A stretch of DNA of 64,000 bases from Mangifera indica (lineage: Eukaryota > Streptophyta > Magnoliopsida > Sapindales > Anacardiaceae): the NCBI RefSeq assembly GCF_011075055.1, contig NC_058150.1, forward strand, positions 1,860,001 through 1,924,000, read 5' to 3'. Numbering within the stretch: the first letter of the stretch is position 1; each line of letters opens with the position of its first letter. A model generated the notes under the pieces. The model saw nothing but the letters and a program-made list of their open reading frames with translations, did no database searches and was not told where the DNA came from. Both the position numbers and the translations under genes were made by a program. Below, piece after piece: positions 1-9,566 of this stretch.

Positions 1-826
1 ATGTTTTTCTTGCCATTCATTAAGATCCTTCTGAACATTTGATTCAGTGGGGACATCAGACATCTCTAAATCATCTGCACACATTAAATTCATCCAATTC
101 GCTTCAATACCAAAACAATTCAAGTTCATGTTGCATCTCATAACTATTATGCAAAACCAAAAATCTTCTATTACAGGATATAAAACTTAATTCCACAAAG
201 TAACTAATATAGAATACATTATATACCATTAAAAAATAAAAAACCTAATCAAATTACAATACAACATGCAGATAGCTCTTCTATTTCCTACAATTTCTAA
301 ATATGAAAATTTAACTAATATAGATATGTAGCTGCACTTATCCTATCTTTACTAGAATTTCTAAGTAACATAACAAATGCTATCATCAACTCATAAAATG
401 TATAATAAGTAAATCAAATTATGAAAAGAAAAAACATTAAAGAAGTGTACCTTCTAACGGAAAATCCTCAAAGGTGTCAATAGTAATTCCCTTAACGAAC
501 TCTCTCAACTCTTCAGTGATTCCAAACTTCTCCAGGTCCTCCTCCTGTTGCTGCTGTGACGCGAGCACACCCTGAGGAGCGATGTTTTCAGCAAGAGACT
601 TGATCTGGTCGGCTCGTTTGACGGCTTCAATTCTGATCTGCTCGGCTCTCTTTGAAGCCCCGGCCACGATCTCCTTTGACCGCTTCGACGCTTCCGATAC
701 AATGTCCGAAAGCTTCGAGGAGCCAACTGTCAGCTCAGATGATCGCTTCGCAGCTTCCTTCGTCAGCTCCTGCGACCGCCGTGCCGCTTCCTCCGCAAAG
801 GTGCGCGCTTTCTGCCATAAGTCCAT
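1..826 (-). CDS. BSD-domain protein, 5' part (gene runs off the left edge)
   Basis: Two exons are visible. Exon 1 is 451-826, starts MDLWQKARTFAEEAARRSQE and ends with an AAG|GTAC donor at 450. Exon 2 starts at 74 after TGTGCAG and runs out of the window. The join is in phase 1 and rebuilds FPLE-DDLEMSDVP. The first ~90 residues are an alanine/lysine/arginine-rich amphipathic helical stretch of heptad-like repeats (EAAKRSSEL, EASKRSKEI, EAVKRADQI). After it come DLEKFGITEELREFVKGIT and, in exon 2, DLNEWQEKH. This arrangement is typical of plant BSD-domain proteins (Arabidopsis At1g26300 type). The BSD domain is named from BTF2-like, synapse-associated and DOS2-like proteins. Its molecular role in these plant proteins is poorly defined. 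The start is the first ATG of the conserved MDLW opening. The family call is confident; the function is not. Confidence 0.85.
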
Positions 827-1800
827 TTGGCTCGGCTAAAGCTGAGCTGAATATTTCTTTCTCTGTCCCTGTTTGTTTCTGCTTCGTTTTCGTTTTGTTT
901 GTTGTTTTGAATGGGAAAGATAATTCACGAATCGGAGGAGGCTACTAGTTATTAATTAATTATTATTTTAAATGGATTACAATAAACCCCTCAGTTATTA
1001 AAACTAACAGAAATACCCCTGAATGCAATCAACAAGACTGCTCGACATTTAAATTGATTCAACATGCACCTGGCTTGCGCATGAAATGCATTATATTCTC
1101 TAATTGAGACGCCGTTTTCGCTTGTGTCATTTATTCAAAGCAATGAGTGTTTGAAATTCTGTTCGCTTTCTAGATATTAAAGGCAATTATTATGACATCA
1201 TTACTAATTGGTCAATCTCACATATTTAATACCTGGTTCAAGCTCATGACCTCTTAAGTTTAAATTTGAACGTTGTTACCAACATTGATTAAGATAAACA
1301 AGCTTGCAATTTGCAAAATTAGTTTTTGAAAACATTTGTTGGTATTGATCAAAATAAGAAGATTTAACCTAACTACTATCACACATACGTCAAACTTTTT
1401 TAATTCAACCCACGCCTTTTGATTTATTATAATTATATCCCTTTTATTATAACTCCTCCTCTTTTTTCTCTCCAATGCTAATCTTGTAACTCTTTCTCCT
1501 TCTCTCTCTCACTTTCTTCTCTTTCTCTCCCACTTCATCTTGCAACTTGCAGAGGTATGTGCTCGCCCCACTTCACAATACTCAACTCAGCTTCATTGCT
1601 TTTTCTCAACTGGGTATTGTTGCCTTTCCAATTTTACTTCTTTTTTGGAGTCAATGGTAAAGTGTTTCCTCTTTCTTGTGTTGTTTGATTTTGTGTACAG
1701 ACATGGTAAATATGGGCGAGAGGATTGTTTTTTCGTGTTTTTGAGGAAGTGAAATTTGCAGGAGGTTAGAAGAGAAAGAGAAGGCCTGTGAGTTATTGCA
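827..1800. other. Intergenic region between the BSD gene and the LOL1-like fragment
   Basis: This stretch holds the upstream side of the BSD gene (leader around 827-900). Further right is a CT-rich block at about 1490-1555 that looks like the 5' leader of the LOL1-like fragment. A leader intron is possible: a GAGGTATGTG donor-like site near 1553 and a TGTGTACAG acceptor-like site near 1700. No coding region is credible. Confidence 0.4.
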
Positions 1801-1920
1801 ATGCCAGTTCCTCTTGCTCCTTATCCAACTCCCCCAGTTCCATATACACCTCCTCTTCCTCCTGCAGATGGAATCAGTGATGTTAGAGCTATTTTTGTAT
1901 ATCCTGATTCCTCATTTTAG
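1801..1920 (+). pseudogene. Truncated LOL1 (LSD-one-like zinc finger) N-terminal remnant
   Basis: An ATG at 1801 opens a 39-codon frame beginning MPVPLAPYPTPPVPYTPP and ending in TAG at 1918-1920. That proline-rich opening is the signature start of LSD1/LOL1 proteins, whose following part carries three zLSD1 zinc fingers and acts in the control of cell death. After PPADG the reading degenerates (VRAIFVYPDSSF), although FVYP may still echo the LLxYPVG stretch of the first finger. None of the finger cysteines are present. Nothing resembling the other fingers appears before the ferredoxin gene begins at 2260 on the other strand. The CT-rich leader, and possibly its intron, lie in front, so this looks like a decayed genomic copy, not a retrocopy. 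The identification rests on 18 residues plus neighbourhood (see the synteny finding). Confidence 0.6.
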
Positions 1921-2259
1921 ATCTCCACAAATACATTGTGGCTGCAGTGGGCTCACCATTCAGGTACTTTAAATAGGAGTAAAAGAAAAAAAATATACAT
2001 TCAAAATTCCTGGTGATAATGATATCATTGATAAGCTGGCAAAGGTAAATATACATTATCAGCACAGAGAGATCTTCCTCAGCAACATGCAGACAACTAA
2101 CCAACCACAAACAATTAGGAATGTTTGTCATATAAATAGAAGGCCAAAACAGAGTAAGAAGTCTAATCTCAAATAACAAAAAAGAAACGGATGATGGAAA
2201 AGAGAATCTGTAAGGTTTTCTCAGAAAATCCTCAACATCTACTTGGCATGTTGTGGGGC

Positions 2260-4963
2260 TCATTCATCAGCGATAGCAAGCTCCAATGCATAGTCATCCC
2301 TTTCCTGTGCATTGCACAGATACAGAAGTTGGTAAATTCTTCTTACTTTCAAAACCTTTGTTAAAAAAGCAATGTAATTTTCAAAAAAACTTGTCAAATA
2401 AAAACTTACAATTGGTCCCCGGGCAAAATATCTTCCAAATTGAAGCCAATATACCTGCACAGACTAGTAAATTTACAGTCCATTCCTAGCAAAAGTCTAT
2501 AAATAATTTCACATCATATAGATGCTGCATTGCTCTTACCAGAAAGGATCATTTGGAAGCACAAAAGATGCATTCAGTTGCACCATTGAATTTTTTTGTT
2601 TATGACAGTATACACAAATCTTTGAATGCAACTAAATCACAGTGTAACAAAAGCATTTCAATTGAAAATTCAAATAATCAAGTGGCATCCATTTGACTGA
2701 AGGGTCAGATTTTTGTAAATTACCTCATCCTCATCCTGTGTTTCTACTTCAACATCAGAGGAGGGGAAACCTACACAAAGAAGTGCATACCCCTGCATCA
2801 CAATAGAAATACATATACTCAATTTCCTCAAAACCAAATCATAAAAAACTTCGTTAATGAGTAGATTACTGTACTTCGTTAAAAAATAAAAAGTGTCAAA
2901 ACAAAATGGAACATATCCCTAGTCAAAAGAAATATACCAGAGAACCACCCAAATGTCATGAATGTTTTACAAGTTATATATTTTTATTGGAGAACATGAA
3001 AGAAAACATAGCTATTAAAATGAACACAACAAGATCACAAAATTGTTGCTTGTTCAATTGGTTTGACCACTGATTGTTCTTCAATCACATATATATAACT
3101 GCTGGTTTAATCAATTCTCCATGAATTTTTGCATATCTGGTCAAACTGAGCCAGGAAAAAGCTCTGTTCATGATTTCTATGGTCTCAGTTACCAAGCATA
3201 GCCTCAGGGTGAAGTAATGAAGTTGCCTGATTGGATAAAGCATCCACTTCCAGCTGTGTTTTGTGAACATTAATTGATAAACTGTCAATAGTTATGCAAC
3301 ACCAGCATCAATACAACAGAGAGATTTATTCGTAGTTCCCAGAAAAAAAAGATAGAATTATGCCAAGTTTTATTCCACAAATCCAAACATATATACAGGT
3401 ACCAAAACATGCCTTTGATTTCAGTTCAGCAGATATCCCCAGTGCTTCAGGCTGTCTAATTTGTCCAGATTTTATACGCACAGCACAACTAGTACAACAA
3501 CCTGCCATGTAGAAGAAATCTTTCATCCAAGAAAAAAATAACTGAAAAAAGAAAACAGAAAAAAACTTACACTAACATCAGCTTGAAGTGCACTTAATAG
3601 TTACTATTATCAGGATAAAACTGACACAGGAAATTTAGTGAAAGATGGCATTCTGAAATCAGTAGAAGTCAATCTTTTACAATTGTCCAACTATCCAGGC
3701 ATCAAGTAATACTTTTGAAATTTGTAGATACATGTTACATATAGAAAGACTACATAGGGAGCAGAGAACAAATGAACAAAAATGTTGCATCAAAGCAAAA
3801 GGTTAAATAGTTGGCCCATAATATACTGGTAGCACAATAATTCGACGGCATCTCAGGGAGGTCAAAATTTTATGGGAACCACAACTCTGTGTATAGCTGA
3901 GCTTTGCTTGAATCTATTGTTAGAATTGCACTTAATGCTTATCTTTTAGTAGGCTATTTTTCACCAACACCAAAGTGCACAAACTTAAAACAGCAATACT
4001 TGATTTCACCTCATTGCTATACAGGCCAAGTTGTAATTTGAATACATTACATCTCTTGTCAGTCAATCTCAACAGTAATTCATGTGAGCAAAGAACTCAT
4101 TAACTTATTATCAGCATCGACCGAGAACTAAAGAAGCTCTTTAACAAAACAAAAGCTGCGAAGTGCTAAAAAATTCATCCAAAAACTATAAAGAATTGAA
4201 TTCAATACCAAACATTTTCATGATTTAAAAAAAATTAATTTTCAACTTAATAGTAAATTTATTTTACAACAATGTGTTATAATATACAAAAATTATTAAC
4301 AATTAAAGAAGTCTCCAGCTGGTCAAGGCATTTAAATGAGGTTAACCAAAAATGTTATTCGATGATGTCATTCCTAATTATCACTACTACTCCAAATGAT
4401 GCAATGTGTTAATACCCATGTGTTTTTGTGAAAAAATTACAGTATCATGAATTTTGTTATGCTTAGTTTCGGAGAATGAGAGAACAGTACCGTGCCTGCA
4501 AGCGAAAGGAAGAGAAATGCTTTGAGCTTCTGCTGTATGCAATATGTACTGGTCCTGCATTTGATTTTATTAACACAAGAAAATCGATCAAATTCACCAA
4601 ACTCAATCACACAACCAATTTAGTAACATAAATTTTAATCTAAATTTAAGCAATAAGTTACTAAAAAAAATCGTTTCTAATGTTCCTGAAATTGCGTTTT
4701 CGCACCTCGGGGACGACGAATTCGTGAACGACACCGCGTTGTCTATCGTGAACGGTGACTTTGTGGGTCGGAATCGAGGGAGAGTAATTAACAGAATTAC
4801 CGGCCACGCCGACCGGAGTATGGAGCTCTGAAGACGCCGTAACACGACAGCATTTTAAGGAGTTTAATCGAATATTGCTAGTCTTTGGAGAAGACATTTC
4901 CCGATGCAGCGACGGTTGCCGGCAGAGATAAACGCATGAATTGCACGGAACGAGCAGGTCCAT
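2260..4963 (-). CDS. FdC2: Ferredoxin C 2, chloroplastic ([2Fe-2S] protein)
   Basis: Six exons on the minus strand: 4706-4963, 4491-4554, 3413-3501, 2724-2792, 2410-2454 and 2260-2304. They join in phase to 189 residues plus TGA. All introns are GT-AG except intron 3, whose donor is AAG|GCATG (GC at 3412-3411). Exon 1 gives a basic, Ser/Cys-containing transit-peptide-like N-terminus (about residues 1-60), then HKVTVHDRQRGVVHEF, the start of the ferredoxin fold. The cluster ligands are Cys105, Cys110, Cys113 (ACRHGCCTSC) and Cys143 (GYALLCVG), spaced C-x4-C-x2-C-x29-C as in plant-type ferredoxins. The C-terminal extension YWLQFGRYFARGPIERDDYA is diagnostic of FdC2. FdC2 is a plastid electron carrier needed for normal photosynthetic electron transport and pigmentation. 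The start is the ATG at 4963; Met23 (MSSP) is an alternative. The gene diverges from the LEA pseudogene across about 380 bp. Confidence 0.95.
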
Positions 4964-5156
4964 GGATAACTTTGATCTGTATCTGCTACAACGTGGCAAT
5001 TCAAGGATAAAAGCAAAATGAGCTTTTATAAAATATATAAAATTGTATAATAAAACTCGCATGAGCCATCGATGCACCGTTGATTTTCTTAAAAAAATTA
5101 TATTTTGTACATTGAAATTATCCTAAACAATTCTGTATAATAGCTGACTAAGCAGA

Positions 5157-5205
5157 ACACGTGGCACGTAATCTAAAAAGCGAAATTGCATGATTGATAC
5201 GTGGC
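5157..5205 (+). promoter_or_regulatory. Two ABRE/G-box motifs upstream of the LEA pseudogene
   Basis: ACACGTGGC lies at 5157-5165 and TACGTGGC at 5198-5205, in the interval shared by FdC2 (-) and the LEA gene (+). Paired ACGTGGC cores are the classic abscisic-acid response arrangement in LEA promoters. They sit 140-190 bp in front of the LEA ATG. Both motifs look intact although the LEA reading frame is broken. They could also act on FdC2. Confidence 0.6.
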
Positions 5206-5342
5206 AGCAACTGGTGATTCATCATCCATAGCTGGTGGGAAATTAATCTGTATAAGGTTTAAATTGTGCTCTATCACTGCCTACTGCTACAAACATTAAC
5301 TACTTCAGAATCTTTGCTTAGTAATTTACAAGAGATTGAGTT

Positions 5343-5740
5343 ATGCATACAGTGAAGGAAAAAGTGAGTGACGCAGAGTCGATATGTACAAAGCCAAAGT
5401 TGAAGAGCACGTGGAGCAAGCGGCAGCAAGAACAGAGGAAGAGAAGGAGATAGCGCACCAGCGTAGGAAGGCCAAGGAGGCTTAAGCGAAAATGGAGTTA
5501 CACCAGGCCAAGGCTGAGCATACTGCTCAGAAATTACGAGCCAGGCAGTCTCATATACTCGGTTACGGCCAGCATCATCATAACGACCCGTATCTTGCTG
5601 CCACTCATCAGATGAACGAGCCGGTGGTTAGGACGACCCAGGGACACCAGCACCATCCAGTTGGAATGGCTGCTCCTGTGCCTGGGACCACTGAGCCCAT
5701 GTATCCTCTTGGTGGCAACCCTACTCCCCCCGAGGCATAA
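5343..5740 (+). pseudogene. Group-1 LEA (LEA_1 family) gene with a frameshift and an in-frame stop
   Basis: The frame opens with MHTVKEKVSDAES at 5343, the usual LEA_1 start (M-x-x-x-KEK-S-D). It then diverges, and the homologous reading continues two bases out of phase as AKVEEHVEQAAARTEEEKE from about 5390. In that second frame a TAA at 5483-5485 stands where relatives of the LEA6/LEA18 type have Gln (KEA-Q-AK), a likely CAA to TAA change. The rest, from Met at 5492 (MELHQAKAEHTAQKLRARQ) to TAA at 5740, is open for 82 residues with a Gly/His/Pro-rich tail. About ten residues seem missing around the frameshift. LEA_1 proteins are small hydrophilic protectants made in seeds and under drought. 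The 82-residue 3' part could still be translated, but would lack the conserved N-terminal half. The same frame also has an ATG at 5384, which runs only 33 codons to that stop. Confidence 0.8.
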
Positions 5741-6189
5741 GAAACATTTCTAGTCAAACAAACTACTTTAGTATTTGGACTGGAGCTTTTGTCCGTAATC
5801 TTGTGAGCAACAAATAATAGTATGTGTTACAGTTTGTCGCCACTGACTATCATTTATCTCTATTTTATAGTTTCTGCTGTAAACAAAGCCAATTCAACAC
5901 CAAAACATTAATATAAAGACGAAGTTAAAGCAAGGAGCTTTTCATTGATACAAATCAGTTCATGGAGAGAAGCTACAATTTGTAAATATTATGAGTGATG
6001 ATAGGTACAATCAAAATCCCCAATAGACCAGTTGCGGAAACCCTCTTATGCAATGAACATGAACACAAAAGGAAGCCGAGACAGTGGGAAGGGTTTCACA
6101 GCATTAGTAGAAAGATCATATACCCAAAAGAACTAAAGTTAACATAATTTAGCTGTCCAATGTAAAACCTGTACGGTCACAAAAGTCCT
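5741..6189. other. Intergenic region, convergent 3' ends
   Basis: This is the 3' flank of the LEA pseudogene and of the minus-strand gene that ends at 6190. No further gene or repeat is seen. Confidence 0.5.
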
Positions 6190-8511
6190 TCACACCCATT
6201 GCAATCTACCTTGGTATTCCACACATTGCTGGATTTTGCCATCAGGGGTCAAGACCTGGTTTTTCACTTTAGCTGGTCTGGTACTGTACCTCACTTCAAA
6301 TGTTGGCAATGGCCTTTGTTGCTCTTCCATACTGGATGACGTAAGTGAGGAGACCTCATCAAGGAACTCATCTGCTACATCTCCATCTTCATCTATCCTG
6401 AGACGTTTGGCATACCATCCTAAACCCTGAATCCAGAAAAGAATTAAAAAAAATACCATCCTAAACCCTGAATCCAGAAAAGAATTAAAAAAAAATACGC
6501 TTGAAAATGCAAAAACATAAATAGAAACTAGGAAAATCAGGAGGTAAAAGAAGAATCAGAAGTGATTTCAGAAAAGAGAAAAATTATAAGGACTGATGAT
6601 GACAGAGGACAGTCGAGTATCATATAATGGTTAGTTGTCTAACCATATGAAACAATGTTTAACTTTTCTCACTAACTATTGAGATTTTTAGTGAAAACTA
6701 TATAGAAGCAAAAAGTGTAATATAACAAACAAAACAGAGTCTTATTCATTTATTTCTTTTTATTTTTAATTGAACAAGGGAGTAGGTAAAGCCAAAAGTG
6801 TAACACAAAAGTAGAGTCACTGTAACGTCAATGCTAAAGTCTCATGAGTCTTTATTACTTTGTAGCTGGAAGTAGCTCAGCCGGAAGAAACAATAAAGGC
6901 TAAAAATTTTGGTTAATTTGATTAACAAGCAGGATGGTCAATGCAAAATCCTCCTAATTCATGAAAAATTGCCACAAATACGACAATCAATTTTCATACC
7001 GTAATGGCTAAGCAATACATGATACTTGAAATGAAAATTAAATATATGCCAAGGTGATCAAGTCTGGGAAATTATATATGAGTGTTGTTGATGATATATG
7101 CAAGACATGAATTATCTTTGCTTAGGAAAAAGGATATTGAAAGATCTTCAAACAGGTCTGGAGAAAGTAACAAACCATTTGCCAGCAGAGGCATCTTTAT
7201 AAGCAAATGCAAAGAATAAATTGACTGCAGCAAGCAAAATGAATTGAAGTCTGGACAGAAGACATCACATTCTATGTTTATCACTAAACAAGCTTACAAT
7301 ACCCCAAATGATTAGATATTACACATGACTTACAAAATATACATATTTCTTTTTTCCTATAGGAAGTTCATTTGTATTTGTCAACAAAAAAACTATAAAT
7401 TTATAGCCTTAAAAAGAAAATTGTATGTTTCATTGGACACCAATGACATAAATATAAATAACCATCCTATAACACGACACATCACAACCTATTGATTACA
7501 ATTGCATATGACACAAGAAATTTTTAATAGCAAAGTAAAGATGAACCAAAAAAGAGCATCCTAAACTTGCTCTTCACCAATTAACGAAAAATAATACATG
7601 CAAAGCAACAAAACCCTGATATACTCTTTAAGAGATTAAAAAAACGAGAAATCATTTTATCAAAGAGTGATTCACAGGCCCTCAATTACCAATGGTTGAG
7701 AGAAATATATTGTTACAAAGCAGTCTTCTAAGGTGAAGCTAAGGCCATCATGGATGGCGATCAATGTTGGAGGTGATAGAAATAATGTCTAGCACCATAA
7801 TATGTATAGGCTGTCATCAACAGCACTGGTAGGGAGGTTTGTTGAACAAAGTGTGCTGACACAGGAAGCTCCATAATTGAGCCTTAGCCTAGCAGCCCGC
7901 ATGATGGCTAAGATTTATATAAAAAGCAACTAAAGCCACACAAAAACCCAATCCCTTTGAATCAATCTAGACACTCTAAATTATACAAGTTATCAGTTAT
8001 GTACTTCGGATACTATTGGCTCTTTGCTCTTACATCTCAAGGCAAACAGAAATAATCAAAACTAAAATAAGTTCCATTCAATCTTTACTTCAACTACTTC
8101 GTAACTTGCTTCTTAAAAGATCATCTAACTGCTTCATAAACAAAACAAGTAACACTATATGAATCATTTTAGGAAAATTTTCTATCATAACGAATCATCA
8201 AAAGTTGTTAAGCCAGCAACAAAACATAATTAGATTAAACGATTATAAAAAAAAGAAAAAAAAGCGATAAAAACCTGGACACCACCGTCGCCGGAAGTAC
8301 AAGGGACAAGAACGGGACGGGGCTGAGCCCGTTCGACAGGGACTTGTACCTGGATACCAAAACCTTTACGAGGAAGACCGGTTCCCCGAAAATTGGGGAT
8401 GTTATTGACTAGACTATCATCGACTCTACCTTGGTCTTCGTCTTCTTTAGTTTCGGGACCATTGTCTCTAGCTAACCCTAGAAATCCTGCAAATCTTCTG
8501 AAGAATCGCAT
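6190..8511 (-). CDS. Conserved plant protein of unknown function (two exons)
   Basis: Exon 1 is 8275-8511 (79 codons, MRFFRRFAGFLGLARDNGPE to SGDGGVQ). Exon 2 is 6190-6426 (GLGWYAKRLRIDEDGDVADE to VEYQGRLQWV plus TGA). The join is phase 0 and gives 157 residues. I recognise the pattern: basic FFRRFAGFLG start, GDGGVQGLGWYAKRLRIDEDGDVADEF core, STRPAKVKNQVxxPDGKIQQ and the C-terminal YQGRLQWV. It is a small protein conserved across land plants (Arabidopsis At1g15350-like, from memory), with no catalytic motif I can name and no membrane segment. The C-terminal 35 residues appear to be the most conserved part. The intron is about 1.85 kb (6427-8274). Its acceptor region is tandemly duplicated (separate entry), and only the proximal copy keeps the frame. 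Function unknown. Confidence 0.88.
6413..6494 (-). repeat. 41-bp tandem duplication spanning a splice acceptor
   Basis: The unit starting TACCATCCTAAACCCTGAAT at 6413 repeats at 6454, a period of 41 bp; the second copy runs to about 6494. Read on the minus strand it contains a T-rich tract, TTCTGGATTCAG and the first five codons of exon 2. There are therefore two equal acceptors: AG at 6428-6427, which is used in frame, and one 41 bp upstream. The period is not a multiple of three. From the upstream acceptor the reading is GLGWYFF followed by TAA. Confidence 0.9.
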
Positions 8512-8638
8512 CGCAGAGAAATGGAATGGAGAGGAAGAATTTGGTAAGGTGGCTGGATAGGAGAAGAGGAAAGGAGTAGAATGTTGAGGGCGCCGGTACC
8601 GGTAAATTGGTAAGATAAAAAGGCCAAAGGACTATGTG

Positions 8639-9248
8639 CCACCCAAGGTATGCTGATTACCCGTGCCCCCCTTAACTTTAAAAATGTTATTTATCCACCT
8701 ATTAATTTTAAGGATGAAATTATTATTTTCTATTTAATATTAAAAATAAACTTAAATATGATTTCATTTTTCCCCCGTAAAAATGTAAAAACTAATATTT
8801 TCTTTCTCAAGTCAAGTTTAAAAAAATCACATTTTTTTCCTAAGGTTTAGTTTCAAAATTTGGTCGTCTTCTTCGATGGTATTGTTGGCTTTGCCTTCAT
8901 CATTTAAGAAGATGATTCCTCTTTCCAAACAATGTTTTTGGATGTTAAAGGGGTTGAGGTAGAGGTGAGATAGATCGTTGGAGGAAGAAAAACCGTTAGA
9001 AGAGAGAAACGACCAACAATGACATCGGAGAAGGTGATCAGATTTTGAAATTAAACTTTAAGAGGGAAATGTGATTTTTTTAAACTTGGCTTGAAGAAGA
9101 AAATGTTAGTTTTTAAACTTTTAGGGAGAAAAATGAGATAAATTTTACAGGGGTTAGAGTTTCGTTAATTTTAACTAGCGATGGGTGGATAAATAGGTTT
9201 TTTATAGTTGAAGGGGGAAATTTTGCAAAATCAGCATACCTTGGGTGG
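8639..9248. mobile_element. Fold-back (long inverted repeat) MITE, MULE-like
   Basis: The ends are CCACCCAAGGTATGCTGATT at 8639-8658 and its exact reverse complement at 9229-9248. Similarity between the arms continues inward for roughly 250-280 bp on each side. Examples are CAAGTTTAAAAAAATCACAT on the left matched by the complement of ATGTGATTTTTTTAAACTTG on the right, and CGACCAACAATGACATCGG opposed to a diverged copy. Flanks GACTATGTG and TAATATGTT agree at 6 of 9 bases, compatible with an aged 9-bp target duplication of the Mutator type. No transposase is present, so it is non-autonomous. It fills most of the interval between the unknown gene (start 8511) and AP2M (start 9567). A transcript across it would form a very long hairpin. 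Confidence 0.8.
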
Positions 9249-9566
9249 TAATATGTTTTGGGCCCTTTTTAAACGCTACCAAAGTGCTCATTAGAAATGC
9301 ACGTGCGATACAAAGATCGCATCGATGGTTACATACCCTTCAAAGATCAAACGCTTCGGGGTTTCAAGTTTTAAAATTTCCCATTTACCACACGAAAGAA
9401 ATTCAACTTTTTTACTCTGCCAAACTCAACGTCTTGAGTTTACTTAATTCTGTTCTGTGATCCCCAGATCCAAATCAAAATTAATTAAGTCATCACCGTC
9501 GAATTTCCAGATCTCAGTCTATCGTCATCGTTTGTCCGTGCTGATCGTTAAACCACTGGATCCGAC

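Noticed and set aside
582..948. Plus-strand open frames of 85 and 98 codons
   Set aside because: They are antisense shadows of BSD exon 1. The minus reading is conserved and splices correctly to the exon at 74.
1889..2263. 124-codon minus frame downstream of FdC2
   Set aside because: It lies in the 3' flank of FdC2, is AT-driven, and has no recognisable motif.
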